From: Lysinibacillus parviboronicapiens
GTDB lineage: Bacteria > Bacillota > Bacilli > Bacillales_A > Planococcaceae
NCBI RefSeq assembly: GCF_003049575.1
Contig: NZ_PYWI01000008.1
Span: 1-64,000 of the forward strand
Length of the DNA stretch: 64,000 bases
Direction of reading: 5' to 3'
In this document: positions 25,261 through 34,946 of the stretch, piece by piece
How positions within the stretch are numbered: position 1 is the stretch's first letter
How the letters are laid out: each line of letters begins with the position of its first letter
Notes under the pieces: model-generated
The model's database searches: none
Told to the model about the DNA's origin: nothing
What the model saw: the letters and a program-made list of their open reading frames with translations, nothing else
Position numbers and translations under genes: made by a program

Positions 25261-25571
25261 ATGTAGAGGCAATAGCACAAGACAAGGTCGAGGCATGGTT
25301 TGCTGAATGGATAGCGCTAGAAGGACAAATCCATGTTGCGCATGATAGGCGCAACGGCACTGCAAAGGGCTTGATGGAGCAGGGCATTGCACTATTTGAA
25401 CGTTTAATGCAGGAGGCCGGTGAAGAGGTCATGCCAATTAACGGCATGGAGCGCTTAAGCTTTATTCAAGCAAAACCAGGCCAATATGCCTGTTACCGGC
25501 AATTAGATGAATTATTTAAAGAAACAAAAAAGCGCACAGCACGCTTACGGCTACAAGCAGCAAAACGTTAG
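25257..25571 (+). CDS. ypoC: YpoC-like protein
   Basis: The 104-residue product is mostly helical and polar (WFAEWIALEGQIHVAHDRRN, GMERLSFIQAKPGQYACYRQL). In B. subtilis the small gene ypoC lies between nth and ponA; this gene holds the same place, which is the main reason for the call. Function unknown. The GTG at 25257 overlaps the nth stop (GTGA) with AAGGAAG just upstream; an in-frame ATG at 25191 inside nth would add 22 residues and is less likely. Confidence 0.6.
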   Translation: MNVEAIAQDKVEAWFAEWIALEGQIHVAHDRRNGTAKGLMEQGIALFERLMQEAGEEVMPINGMERLSFIQAKPGQYACYRQLDELFKETKKRTARLRLQAAKR

Positions 25572-25661
25572 GGTAAACAAATAGCAGTGTCGAAGTGGCG
25601 TTGAAGTCGCCACCGTCGAACTGGCGGATAGAACCAAGCAACACGCAACCGTATAGAACAT

Positions 25662-25700
25662 AAAAAAGCAGAGAAGCTTCAAGCTTCTCTGCTTTTTCCA
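25662..25700. terminator. Bidirectional terminator between ypoC and ponA
   Basis: A perfect 17-bp stem (25663-25679 with 25681-25697) rich in A on the left and T on the right works in both directions for these convergent genes. Confidence 0.85.
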
Positions 25701-25701
25701 T

Positions 25702-28362
25702 TTATTCGGTGCTTTCGACTTCACCATCAGGCGTTGTAGGTTCGGTTGGCGGAGTTGGCGTTTGGCCACCGTTGTTATTGCCGGTGTTGTCATTATTGCC
25801 ATTTCCGTTACCGTTGCCGTTATTGCCATTATTTCCGTTGTTTCCATCGTTGCCGTTGCCATTATGGTTGCCGTTATTGTCACCTTGGTCTGGTGGCGTT
25901 GGGTTCTCAATGTCTGGTTCATCTGGATTCTCTGTCTCTAAATCCTCATCAGGCATACTTGTTACTTGGAAGGACGTGGTACCTGGTTCACTGCGCGTTC
26001 CATCAAAAATGGCTACTACAGAAATGACGTAATTGCCGTCCGCCAGTGTGTTGGAGACCGTTAAGCCTTTACTATCAGTAGTACCTAGAGAAATGGTTTC
26101 GCCACCCTCAAGTGTAGCAGATACTTCAAATGTAGTCGGCAGTGGCTCATTTGTTTCTGGATCTAACAATGCATCATGTTCCCATCCGATGTTGATCGAT
26201 TGACCACCTAAATCTAAGTTTGCACTTACATTATAAGGCGTAGATAGTTCAGGTGCCTCGTATTCGTTAGAAACCTCAGTAGGTTCTGTACCTCGAACGA
26301 ATAATTCCGTTTGACGTCGATCGCTCGGTGTAAAATCACTCGCTAATTTCAGTGGGTTTGACCCGACTTCAATGGTAGCTTCTACTACAGAACTTGGTTT
26401 CGTGAAACGAGCTGTCTCCACATTTGCGGAAAGGTCTTTCATAATATTTTTAAATAACTCTTGTGGTAATCGGCGTTCATCCCATGTCGTAATTGGATCA
26501 GAACGTTTTTCATAACCGCTCCAAATAGCGATAGAGTAATTGGTAGTATACCCGGCAAACCAAGAATCGGGCACACTCGTATTTGGTAAATTATATTTGT
26601 TAAACTCATCGGTTGAATAGTTTGTTGTACCTGTTTTACCAGCAATATCTAAGCCTGGAACATTGGCAGCTTTACCTGAAGCATCAGGTTTGTTGCCCAC
26701 AACATCACGTAGCATATCTGTGACCATATAAGCTGTATAGTCACTCATCGCAACATTCGATTCAGGTGTATAGTCTTTTGAAGATTTTCCATCACGGTAA
26801 ACAATTTTTGTAATTGCGTATGGGTCTGTATACACACCGTTATTGCCAAAGGCTGCATACGAAGCTGCCATTTGGATAGGGGACATGGTAATATCACCAC
26901 CACCGATTGCATCGGCCTCATAAACATTTTTCGCTTCGACACCTAGGCGACCAATAAATTCTTTCGCCTTATCTGCGCCAACTTCCTGCAATGCTTTTAC
27001 TGCTGGCACGTTACGAGAAGCATATAAAGCTTTACGTGCTGTCATTGCACCCATGTATTTACCATCCCAGTTTGTGATGGTTTGTTTAGAACCTGTATAA
27101 TTCATGCGCTCATCGACAAGTGTTTGACCTGTTGACCATTTTAAATATTCGATTGCCGGACCGTAATCAAGTAGTGGTTTCATCGTAGAACCTGGATGAT
27201 TCATTGTTAAGTCATCCGCATAGTTGAAGCCACGTTCAGCACCGTAATTGCGTCCGCCGCCAACTGCTTGAATTTGACCCGTTTTTGTATCAACGACAGC
27301 TATACCTGACTCAATGTTTTCAGTAGGGAAGTTAGCGTCATCATTCATAATGTTTTCTACAATTTTCTGAGCATTCGGGTCAAGTGTTGTATAAACTTTA
27401 ATGCCCTCTGCCATGGCTGTGCCATCATCATTTTTCTCAAGTTCATTAATGACGATATCTAAGAAAGCATCATATTTAGAGCCTGCAAATGATTGGCGTG
27501 TTGCGTCATCAGCTAGACCTGCTGTTACATCCACAGCCTTTGCTTCTTCCATTTCAGCCTTGGAAATTTTACCGTGTTGTAACATTAAACCTAACACGAT
27601 ATTACGACGCTTCTCAGCAAGATCTGGATTTTTCAATGGATTGTAGGCATTTGGTCGTTGCACCATACCTGCCAGTAATGCTTCTTCATCCAGCGATAAT
27701 TCACTTAGCTCTTTACCGTAAAAATATTGTGATGCTGTACCAAAACCGTAGATTCGACCAGACATCAGCATTTTGTTAAAGTACATTTCAAAAATTTCTT
27801 CTTTTGAATATTTACGCTCAAGCTGGAAAGCTAGCCAAGCTTCTTGTGCCTTACGTTTTAATTTTTTCTCGTTTTGTAAAAATGAGTTTTTGACAACTTG
27901 CTGTGTTAATGTCGATGCCCCTTGTGCGCCAAAGCCATCACGGAAGTTGGCAAGAATGGCACCACCGAGACGATAAAAATCCATCCCATGATGCTGGAAG
28001 AAGCGAACATCTTCTGTGGCAAGGATGGCATTGACCATATCCTCAGGAATATCTTCGTATTTTATATATTTCCGGTTTTCTGCCCCGATTGTCGCAAAAA
28101 TTTCACCGTTTTTATCGTAGAATTCGGAAGAAACAGGGTCTTTCAATAATTCTTCATTTAGTTCTGGAGCTGTGCTGGCGTAATAGGCAAATAATCCAGC
28201 GCCACCTATAAATCCTACAACCCCAATGGCTACCAAGGTTAAGAAAATACGCTTTACCCATGTTTTGACCGATGATGGTGATGTTGATTTTGGTGCTTTC
28301 TTTTTATTTTTTTGAGCGCGAGCTTTTTGATGCTCACCGCGTGTTTGACGACGTTCAGTCAT
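25702..28362 (-). CDS. ponA: Class A penicillin-binding protein 1A/1B
   Basis: The 886-residue bifunctional peptidoglycan synthase. Order: basic cytoplasmic tail, one membrane helix (about 36-58), glycosyltransferase domain (ATEDVRFFQHHG, QGASTLTQQVVKN), transpeptidase domain with active-site Ser392 (PGSTMKP), SRN, and KTGTTN, then a fibronectin-like region, and a low-complexity tail of Asn/Gly repeats followed by Pro/Thr/Glu. Upstream recU starts the operon (4-nt overlap), as in B. subtilis. The Asn/Gly tail probably spans the wall; it is longer than needed for catalysis. Confidence 0.95.
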   Translation of the reverse strand: MTERRQTRGEHQKARAQKNKKKAPKSTSPSSVKTWVKRIFLTLVAIGVVGFIGGAGLFAYYASTAPELNEELLKDPVSSEFYDKNGEIFATIGAENRKYIKYEDIPEDMVNAILATEDVRFFQHHGMDFYRLGGAILANFRDGFGAQGASTLTQQVVKNSFLQNEKKLKRKAQEAWLAFQLERKYSKEEIFEMYFNKMLMSGRIYGFGTASQYFYGKELSELSLDEEALLAGMVQRPNAYNPLKNPDLAEKRRNIVLGLMLQHGKISKAEMEEAKAVDVTAGLADDATRQSFAGSKYDAFLDIVINELEKNDDGTAMAEGIKVYTTLDPNAQKIVENIMNDDANFPTENIESGIAVVDTKTGQIQAVGGGRNYGAERGFNYADDLTMNHPGSTMKPLLDYGPAIEYLKWSTGQTLVDERMNYTGSKQTITNWDGKYMGAMTARKALYASRNVPAVKALQEVGADKAKEFIGRLGVEAKNVYEADAIGGGDITMSPIQMAASYAAFGNNGVYTDPYAITKIVYRDGKSSKDYTPESNVAMSDYTAYMVTDMLRDVVGNKPDASGKAANVPGLDIAGKTGTTNYSTDEFNKYNLPNTSVPDSWFAGYTTNYSIAIWSGYEKRSDPITTWDERRLPQELFKNIMKDLSANVETARFTKPSSVVEATIEVGSNPLKLASDFTPSDRRQTELFVRGTEPTEVSNEYEAPELSTPYNVSANLDLGGQSINIGWEHDALLDPETNEPLPTTFEVSATLEGGETISLGTTDSKGLTVSNTLADGNYVISVVAIFDGTRSEPGTTSFQVTSMPDEDLETENPDEPDIENPTPPDQGDNNGNHNGNGNDGNNGNNGNNGNGNGNGNNDNTGNNNGGQTPTPPTEPTTPDGEVESTE

Positions 28363-29009
28363 TCTACTATCTCCTCACTTTCAAAGCCATGACTTTTTGC
28401 AACGATGAGCTGTTGGAGAACGGGTAAATAATCGATACGTGGATAATAGCTTGTTGGAATTTCATAGGCTTCTTTTTCGATTGTCGAAAAGGGTATCGAT
28501 TTACGTTCACCATGGGCCATCGCTTGCCAGGCCTTTTGTAAAACTTCGTATGGCACTATAAAGTAACGTTCAAAGGCTGAAAAACGAATGATTATAAATG
28601 CCACACCATTTTGTTCCGTCACTTGCTGCATATGTGTCATTTGATGTGTGTGTATATTTTTTAACGGAAAACTTGTTTTTGAGGCTGTTTCCTTTGCATC
28701 AAAATCAATATAATGCCCATTCCAAACACCATTATAGTCTGTTGTAGAGGGCGTTCGAAAATAAGCTTCCTTAATGACTGCAGCGCTTCGCGATGGGTAC
28801 TCTACTTTGACGATTTGCACGGGAACAGGTTTCTTATGAATGATGGCAAGCCGCCTTTCTAAATAATAGTCGTTTGCTTCATTAATTTCATCCTCTAACG
28901 TTTTACCGCGATTACTAAAGGAGAAATCTTTCGTTTTTCCCTGTTTCTCAGCTTTTGCTACAGATGAGGCAGGGGTATACAATTTCCCATTTGGATAACG
29001 AATTGTCAT
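28359..29009 (-). CDS. recU: Holliday junction resolvase RecU
   Basis: The 216-residue nuclease resolves Holliday junctions in recombination and chromosome segregation. Seen: N-terminal MTIRYPNGKLY, GKTLEDEINEANDYYL, then YNGVWNGHYIDFDAKET (catalytic Asp and the DxK motif of the type II restriction-like fold) and FIIIRFSAFERYFIVPYE. It starts the recU-ponA operon; the ponA ATG overlaps its stop. GGGTGA lies before the ATG. Confidence 0.95.
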   Translation of the reverse strand: MTIRYPNGKLYTPASSVAKAEKQGKTKDFSFSNRGKTLEDEINEANDYYLERRLAIIHKKPVPVQIVKVEYPSRSAAVIKEAYFRTPSTTDYNGVWNGHYIDFDAKETASKTSFPLKNIHTHQMTHMQQVTEQNGVAFIIIRFSAFERYFIVPYEVLQKAWQAMAHGERKSIPFSTIEKEAYEIPTSYYPRIDYLPVLQQLIVAKSHGFESEEIVE

Positions 29010-29480
29010 TTAGAATCACCCTCTATAATACTGCTATTATACACAATAGTTTACCATGATTCAGTAGAAGTTCTCCACTTCCATCAGTAGTGAGAAAGAT
29101 GTGGTTTTCCTATGCCAATTAGTGGTTGACTAGCCATCAATTACATGATGAAAGGTGGCGGCTAAAAATATTAAAACCTAAGGTAAATTGTCTGTGTAGT
29201 GGATGCCAGGATAATAGTAAAATCGCCGTTAGAAGTCGAAAATGCGCTTGTAGAGCAGCGAAATTTCGCTATGACATCCGTCAACATCTCCGATAAATCT
29301 CCAGTTTCATTACGAGAGGAATAGGCCAGTGTCCCTTGAAATTGGTACTATTTTGAAGCAAAGTTGTTCATTGTCATTGAGCATTAAAAATATTTATCGA
29401 AATACTTCTTCTTTCAGCTAACTTACGCTTATTTTGTCACGCATGAAGGTAATTTTATACATGCGAGGAATACATAAGTA
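29010..29480. other. Non-coding region between recU and the yppE block
   Basis: About 470 bp between divergent genes with no open frame that has a ribosome binding site. Near the recU end, TATAAT-like boxes on the minus strand (about 29025-29050) could be its promoter. I see no structured RNA or repeat. Confidence 0.5.
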
Positions 29481-29500
29481 AAGTAAAAGGAGGCGTTGTA

Positions 29501-29695
29501 TTGAATAAGATAAAACAATTAGTTGCGCAGCTGGATCTAGTCAATCAATTACTTTTAACGAGAGTGTCATTGGAAGACAATGCACATAGCCTGCAATTTT
29601 TTATGCAGCTCAAATCTGTAAGCCAGAAAGTAAGCTTAGCAGAAAAGAACTGGCAAGTAAAGAATGCTTGTTCGCCTATTAGTAGTGAAAAATGA
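29501..29695 (+). CDS. Small hypothetical helical protein
   Basis: A 64-residue product, MNKIKQLVAQLDLVNQLLLT ..., amphipathic and helical without membrane segments or known motifs. It has a strong ribosome binding site (AAAGGAGG, 7 nt before TTG), which supports expression. It lies just before yppE, where B. subtilis has other short ypp genes, but I cannot equate it with one. Confidence 0.5.
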   Translation: MNKIKQLVAQLDLVNQLLLTRVSLEDNAHSLQFFMQLKSVSQKVSLAEKNWQVKNACSPISSEK

Positions 29696-29746
29696 TAGAC
29701 TTTGGTACACTATCCTCATAAGATTAAAAATAAATGAGGTGCGGAA

Positions 29747-30130
29747 TTGTTATTGATACAGCAAACTTCCATATTAATAGATGAATGTGATAAATGTGTT
29801 TCACGCTTTTGGCAAATGCGTGAGGAGGATCGTGCGCCAGATTTTTTTGCAGAGGTTAAGCCACATGCTGATGTGATCCATCAATTGTTGAAGGACTGGC
29901 AACAGCAGGCAAATACGTGGATACAAAAAAATCGGCCGAAATATATGCATACACAACAAATTGCTTCAGCGGTTGAATCGATGGAGCAATTTGTTGTGCA
30001 ATCTTTTTATAAAGAAACAAGTAAAAAACGTTTTTTAGATGCCACCCATTCGGCTTCCTATACACTGAAAAATTTTTATCGCTTAGTGAAGGAGGAGCAT
30101 TCCGATGCTATCGAAAAAACGGACGATTAG
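29747..30130 (+). CDS. yppE: YppE family protein (DUF1798)
   Basis: A 127-residue helical protein: CDKCVSRFWQMREEDRAPDF and KPHADVIHQLLKDW fit the DUF1798/YppE family, a four-helix bundle of unknown role found in Bacillales. Gene order (recU, short ypp gene, yppE, mrfA) supports it. TTG start with GAGGTG upstream; the mrfA ATG lies inside its end (26-nt overlap), so translation is coupled. Confidence 0.75.
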   Translation: MLLIQQTSILIDECDKCVSRFWQMREEDRAPDFFAEVKPHADVIHQLLKDWQQQANTWIQKNRPKYMHTQQIASAVESMEQFVVQSFYKETSKKRFLDATHSASYTLKNFYRLVKEEHSDAIEKTDD

Positions 30131-32363
30131 TGCGCTCTTGAATGAATGGCGTTACGATGAGGAATTAAAAGAACGCATCATACATTGGCAAACGTTAGAA
30201 GGCCGCGATGCAAAGCTTGCTCCGTTCCCAGCAAATTTGCATCCGTCACTTGTCAAAGCATTGCATACACGTGGCATTCACCAATTGTATACCCATCAAC
30301 GTGAAGCATTTGACTTGGCGACAAGTGGGCAATCGTTTACCGCTGTTACACCAACAGCTTCGGGTAAATCCTATTGCTATCATCTACCTGTTTTACAAAA
30401 GATTTTAGAGGATCGAAATGCCCGTGCAATCTATTTGTTTCCGACCAAAGCTTTAGCACAGGATCAGAAAAATGATTTAAATGACCTGATTGAGCAGAGT
30501 GGAGAGGACATTTTAAGCTATACGTATGATGGGGATACAGCCCCTGGTATTCGCCAGAAGGTGCGTAAGGCAGGCCATATTGTGATGACAAATCCTGATA
30601 TGCTGCATTCAGGCATTTTGCCACATCATACGAAATGGGTGTCACTCTTTGAAAATTTACAGTTTATCGTCATCGATGAGTTGCATACATATAAGGGTGT
30701 ATTTGGTTCACATGTTGCGCATGTTATTCGAAGACTCAAACGTATTTGTGAGTTTTATGGGAGTAAGCCTGTTTTTATTTGTACGTCGGCGACCATTAAA
30801 AATCCACAAGAGCTCGCAGAAAATTTAACGAATGAAAGACATAGCTTAATCGCCGATTCTGGAGCACCTGTAGGCAAGAAAACATTCCTGTTTTACAATC
30901 CGCCCATTGTCCATAAAACTTTTGGTGTGCGACGCAGTGCGGTATTGGAAGTAAGTGATGTGGCAAAAAGGCTTTATACAGCAGGCATTCAAACTATCAT
31001 TTTTGCTAAAAGCCGAGTACGTGTGGAAATGATTGTTACCTATTTAAAGGAACTGACACGTGATAAATTGTTAGATGAATCTGTGCGTGGCTATCGAGGA
31101 GGCTATTTACCTTCGGAGCGACGTGTTATTGAACGTGGACTGCGTGATGGAACGATTCAAACAGTAGTCAGTACAAACGCATTAGAACTAGGGGTCGATA
31201 TAGGTCAATTACAGGCTTGTATCATGACGGGTTACCCGGGGAATATTGCGAGTGCATGGCAACAAGCAGGACGTGCAGGGCGTCGTCAGGATGAGGCGCT
31301 TATTATCTATGTGGCGCAATCTACAGCACTCGATCAGTATGTCGTAAATCATCCGTTATTTTTACTTGGCAGTGCTCCTGAGGAGGCGCGCATTTATCCT
31401 GAAAATATGTTGATTTTGATGGACCATTTAAAATGTGCGGCCTTTGAACTGCCGTTTACCACACAAGATATGTACGGTGAATATGATATTCAAGAATTGC
31501 TCGACTATTTAGCGGAAGAAGGCGTTGTTTTTAAAACAAGTGACAAGTGGCATTGGATGAGTGATCGTTTCCCAGCACACGATATTAGTCTCCGTTCTGC
31601 CTCGCAGGAAAATGTCGTCATTATTGATATGACAGTACCTGCTCAGACCAAGGTGATTGGAGAAATGGACCGTCATAGCGCAATGACCTTGCTACATGAG
31701 GAAGCCATCTATTTGCATCAAGGGATTCAATTTCAAGTCGAGAAGCTAGACTGGGAAGAAAAGAAGGCGTTTGTGCGTGAGGTCGATGTCGATTACTATA
31801 CAGATGCTAATCTAGCGGTAGAGATGAAAGTGTTAGAAGAGGATCGTAACCGAACTTACGGGGGAGGGGCAATTGGTTTCGGTGATGTCGGCTTAGTAGC
31901 CCAAGCTACGATTTTCAAAAAGATTCGTTTTGGCACACACGACAATATTGGCTCAGGTCCTATTCATTTACCACCAGATGAAATGCATACCAGTTCGTCG
32001 TGGTTATCGTTTGCAGCGCCCGAAAAGTGGTCAGAGGAAGAGTTAACAGATGCTATGACAGGAGCTGCCTATGCAATGAATGCATTTATCCCCTTATTCA
32101 TCCAATGTGATAGCAGTGATGTAGCAGTCGTGCCACAAGTAAAGGCAACCCACAACGAGCAACCGACGTTTTTTGTCTATGATAAGTACCCAGGCGGTAT
32201 CGGTTTAAGTGAGAAGGTCTACGAATTGTGGGAAGAGCTTCTAGTAAAGACACAACATCATGTGGCAAATTGTCCTTGTGAATCAGGCTGTCCATCCTGT
32301 ATAGGAGCGCAAGATTCTTTCGGTAATTTAAAACAAAAAGTAGTCAAGCTTCTTCATATTTAA
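30105..32363 (+). CDS. mrfA: ATP-dependent helicase MrfA (YprA), DNA repair
   Basis: The 752-residue SF2 helicase has TPTASGKS (Walker A), VIDELHTYKG (box II), CTSATI (box III) and QQAGRAGRR (motif VI), then a DUF1998 C-terminal domain with four zinc-binding cysteines in NCPCESGCPSCIG. In B. subtilis MrfA acts with the nuclease MrfB in mitomycin C damage repair independent of UvrABC, and both are in one operon. Here mrfB is 7.6 kb away. GAAGGAGG precedes the ATG. Confidence 0.9.
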   Translation: MLSKKRTISALLNEWRYDEELKERIIHWQTLEGRDAKLAPFPANLHPSLVKALHTRGIHQLYTHQREAFDLATSGQSFTAVTPTASGKSYCYHLPVLQKILEDRNARAIYLFPTKALAQDQKNDLNDLIEQSGEDILSYTYDGDTAPGIRQKVRKAGHIVMTNPDMLHSGILPHHTKWVSLFENLQFIVIDELHTYKGVFGSHVAHVIRRLKRICEFYGSKPVFICTSATIKNPQELAENLTNERHSLIADSGAPVGKKTFLFYNPPIVHKTFGVRRSAVLEVSDVAKRLYTAGIQTIIFAKSRVRVEMIVTYLKELTRDKLLDESVRGYRGGYLPSERRVIERGLRDGTIQTVVSTNALELGVDIGQLQACIMTGYPGNIASAWQQAGRAGRRQDEALIIYVAQSTALDQYVVNHPLFLLGSAPEEARIYPENMLILMDHLKCAAFELPFTTQDMYGEYDIQELLDYLAEEGVVFKTSDKWHWMSDRFPAHDISLRSASQENVVIIDMTVPAQTKVIGEMDRHSAMTLLHEEAIYLHQGIQFQVEKLDWEEKKAFVREVDVDYYTDANLAVEMKVLEEDRNRTYGGGAIGFGDVGLVAQATIFKKIRFGTHDNIGSGPIHLPPDEMHTSSSWLSFAAPEKWSEEELTDAMTGAAYAMNAFIPLFIQCDSSDVAVVPQVKATHNEQPTFFVYDKYPGGIGLSEKVYELWEELLVKTQHHVANCPCESGCPSCIGAQDSFGNLKQKVVKLLHI

Positions 32364-32374
32364 CACGAGATACC

Positions 32375-32428
32375 AAAGAGGGTTTGAGAGGAAAAGTCTA
32401 GGGCTAATCCTTCAAGCCCTCTTTTTTG
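32375..32428 (+). terminator. Rho-independent terminator after mrfA
   Basis: AGAGGGTTTGA (from 32377) pairs with TTCAAGCCCTCT (32411-32422), followed by T6. Its presence ends the former mrfAB operon here. Confidence 0.7.
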
Positions 32429-32531
32429 ATAAGTGTATATAACATTTTACGGTTAAACCCTGTTAGTTTTTCTAAATCTCGCTCAGAAGCTTCAAGGTGT
32501 TTTAGTGTGACTGTGGGCTTGTGAGAGGACA

Positions 32532-32563
32532 CAAAAAAGATAGAGCAGTTCACTCTACCTCTT
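32532..32563 (-). terminator. Terminator of the minus-strand hypothetical gene
   Basis: On the minus strand AGAGGTAGAG pairs with CTCTATCTTT, followed by TTTTGTG. Confidence 0.6.
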
Positions 32564-32612
32564 TAAGACCGAGATAGCTTACTTGCCGTCTTGGTCATTT
32601 TTTAATTCATGA

Positions 32613-32933
32613 TTAAAATGTTACATAACAATCTTCATCTCTGTCTGGGTCAAAATATTGGAATTCTCTTATCCCGTGTTTTTCTTGTAAATATTCTTTT
32701 ACTCTCGCTATATCTTTACCAAAAGTATGCAATGGGTTTCTTTTAAAACTTATTAATTCTGGACTTTCTTCAGATATAGAAGCATTTAATATTTCTTTAT
32801 CATCGTAGTGAAAATGGAATCTCCATCCACTATAACAAATTAAGTAAGTTCCATCGGTTTTTAGTCCGCATTTGTCTTCATAAGGAACGATATTAACACT
32901 ACATATTTTGTTATTTATTAAAAATGAATCCAT
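32613..32933 (-). CDS. Hypothetical protein (106 aa)
   Basis: I do not recognise it. The product is acidic, aromatic-rich and soluble (LICYSGWRFHFHYDDKE, REFQYFDPDRDEDCYVTF), with mixed alpha/beta character; such small acidic proteins can be immunity-type proteins, but no toxin gene adjoins it. AAGGAG lies 8 nt before the ATG and a terminator follows, so it is a real gene. It is the first gene of the insertion between mrfA and mrfB. Confidence 0.6.
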   Translation of the reverse strand: MDSFLINNKICSVNIVPYEDKCGLKTDGTYLICYSGWRFHFHYDDKEILNASISEESPELISFKRNPLHTFGKDIARVKEYLQEKHGIREFQYFDPDRDEDCYVTF

Positions 32934-33013
32934 GTTGCCGTACTCCTTAATAAATTATATTTTATTTATACATTGCATTTTAATGGGAATTTATGATTAA
33001 GAATAGCATAATT

Positions 33014-33280
33014 TTAATACATAGATTGAACGGGCGTATACGGAACAATCCTACGGTGGTGTGAGAGGTCGGCTAGCCACCTACCCATTTTGCGGCGTTG
33101 TCTAGAAGTTCCATACCACACTATACAACCTAAGGACATAATAAAGATAGCAGATATAATCATTATCATTGATAATGATGCTTCCTTATAAATGGCTAGC
33201 ATTGGTATAGCCCCCGTTATAAATATCACTAAAAATATAAGTGTTAAAAGGAAAACGTCCCCTTTTGAATGAAAAACCAC
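33014..33280 (-). CDS. Hypothetical membrane protein, possibly truncated bacterial PH-domain protein
   Basis: The 88-residue product has two hydrophobic helices (about 8-29 and 34-56) then WYGTSRQRRKMGRW and RRIVPYTPVQSMY. Two helices followed by a W-x-GT strand and an IVPYxxVQS segment recall the YyaB-like bacterial PH domain family, of which this would be a shortened member. GTG start with GAAGGTG upstream. Identity is uncertain. Confidence 0.45.
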   Translation of the reverse strand: MVFHSKGDVFLLTLIFLVIFITGAIPMLAIYKEASLSMIMIISAIFIMSLGCIVWYGTSRQRRKMGRWLADLSHHRRIVPYTPVQSMY

Positions 33281-33600
33281 TGATGAATCACACCTTCTTT
33301 GTAATCTGTGTTTAATGCTTACACTATACCATTTTTTATAAATGTTGGGATGTTTAGGAATCGAAAACTAGGGCAACTTTAGAATTAGTCGTTTGATACG
33401 AACCACAAGTTGTGGATGTCAAAGATCATTTGAAATTCCATATTTAATGCTTAGCAGGACTTACCGATTGGTGAGTCCTTCTGTTGTCTTTAGTCCTATT
33501 AATGGACATCGAGAAGCACTGCTTCAATGGAAATATGGATTGCCTCATGTTGGTAGTTTTGGACATTTATATTCAAGCCAGTGGTTGATACACTTACACA
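33281..33600. other. Non-coding region with a short hairpin
   Basis: No supported gene. GGACTTACC (33454-33462) pairs with GGTGAGTCC (33470-33478) but lacks a T run. Nothing else is recognised. Confidence 0.4.
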
Positions 33601-33624
33601 ATACTACATAGAGGAGTGATAACA

Positions 33625-34158
33625 ATGGTTGAAGTACGTTACAAGGTAAGAGAAGTGTTGGACAAGAGCAAAATTGATACATTTTTGCAGCAAGCGCGAA
33701 TTGGTCATCTTGGCATGGTTGATGGACATTTGCCCTATGTTGTGCCGCTTAATTTCGTGTGGACAAACGGGGTGCTGTATTTTCATGGCGCCACTGGCGG
33801 GAGACGAAATCAGGTGATGGATGACAATCCAGAGGTCTGTTTTACCGTGTGTGAAGAGTATGGAACGATTACGAATCCAGTACCAGCGAAGACGGACACC
33901 GCCTATATGAGTGTCATGGTTTTTGGCAAGGCACAACCCATCGTCGATCTGGATGAGGCAACACACATGCTGCAAGAAATGATGTACAAGTATGTGCCTG
34001 GTTATTATAATCGTCCGTTATCCGAGCAACACGTAAACAAATATCGATCAGCAGTTTTCGGTGGTCCAGTTCAAGTTTACCGCATCGATCCACAACACAT
34101 TACTGCGAAGGAAAATCCAATCGAAGTAGGGCAAATGTTCAAACCTGAGCTTTCTTAA
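33625..34158 (+). CDS. Pyridoxamine 5'-phosphate oxidase-fold flavin protein (NimA-like)
   Basis: A 177-residue split-barrel flavoprotein: IGHLGMVDGHLPYVVPLNFV, YFHGATGGRRNQVMDDNP and VCFTVCEEYG are the pattern of the FMN-binding PNPOx-like/NimA group, which reduces nitro compounds or other small substrates; true PdxH is longer and differs. ATG at 33625 is 8 nt from GAGGAG; a GTG at 33616 overlaps that site. Stands alone in the accessory insertion. Substrate unknown. Confidence 0.8.
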   Translation: MVEVRYKVREVLDKSKIDTFLQQARIGHLGMVDGHLPYVVPLNFVWTNGVLYFHGATGGRRNQVMDDNPEVCFTVCEEYGTITNPVPAKTDTAYMSVMVFGKAQPIVDLDEATHMLQEMMYKYVPGYYNRPLSEQHVNKYRSAVFGGPVQVYRIDPQHITAKENPIEVGQMFKPELS

Positions 34159-34359
34159 AAATGACAGATATAGATATGCACTTTAGTTCTCTGTGAGAAA
34201 TGCCAGTTATTTTGCAGTCGAAAAGGACCGACTATGTGGCACTTGGTGTGTGTTGCGGTGCTAGTACGAAATCGTTATACACAAGCAAATAATTAACGCT
34301 CAATGGCAATGATGTTGATAAAGCGTTAACTTAGCTAGTTGAGAAATGTTGATGCTAGC

Positions 34360-34625
34360 ATGCAAAAATATGTCAAACAGTTTAGTGAAGAAAAGGGTTC
34401 CATGTTAATACAATTCACACGAGAACATTGTATTTAGTGACTGAGGTTGGCGAACTAGCTAAAGAAATTTTAAGTATTTCTTTTCATCCAACAGAGGGAA
34501 AAGTGGGTTTAGCAAAGGAAAACATAGGCTTGGAGCTGTGCGATGTGATTTACAATGTATTAGATCTCGCCAATCGATTGGACATTGATTGGAGGAGGCC
34601 TATTGGAAAAAATATGGGGAAATAA
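34360..34625 (+). pseudogene. MazG-like nucleotide pyrophosphohydrolase, frameshifted
   Basis: The ATG frame MQKYVKQFSEEKG ... runs into TAG at about 34437. The body of a MazG domain follows in another frame: LVTEVGELAKEI (EExxE-type metal motif), LGLELCDVIYNVLDLANRLDID (ELxDV motif). The C-terminal third is also missing after DWRRPIG. Two lesions, so it is a decayed gene. A terminator follows. Confidence 0.6.
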
Positions 34626-34667
34626 ATATGTGCAGAATTTGGTATGAATAATCAACCAATTCTAGTT

Positions 34668-34708
34668 AAAAGCCACTAACCTTGGTCACACAGGGACAGT
34701 GGCTTTTG
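34668..34708 (+). terminator. Terminator-like hairpin
   Basis: AAAAGCCACT (34668-34677) pairs with AGTGGCTTTT (34698-34707). The rest of the 34626-34946 gap shows no gene. Confidence 0.6.
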
Positions 34709-34946
34709 TGGATGCTAAAACATGAAAATGTCACCTTTTTAAAGGTCACAACAGCAACGAACAGCAGGGCGAGCGCTTATGCAATGGTGTGAGAAATATA
34801 GTTTTCTAGTAAGTGGATTGTCTATAATAACTGTATAAGGTTAAATATGGACTGTTGAAAATTGTGTTTTTGGATGTTTTTTCTTAATCCATAATTCGAT
34901 ATGCTTAGAGCGTTCATTCATAAACTGACAAATAAGGGGGCATAAC

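Noticed and set aside
25709-26032. Leu/Pro-rich plus-strand frames
   Set aside because: They are complements of the Asn/Gly repeat tail of ponA.
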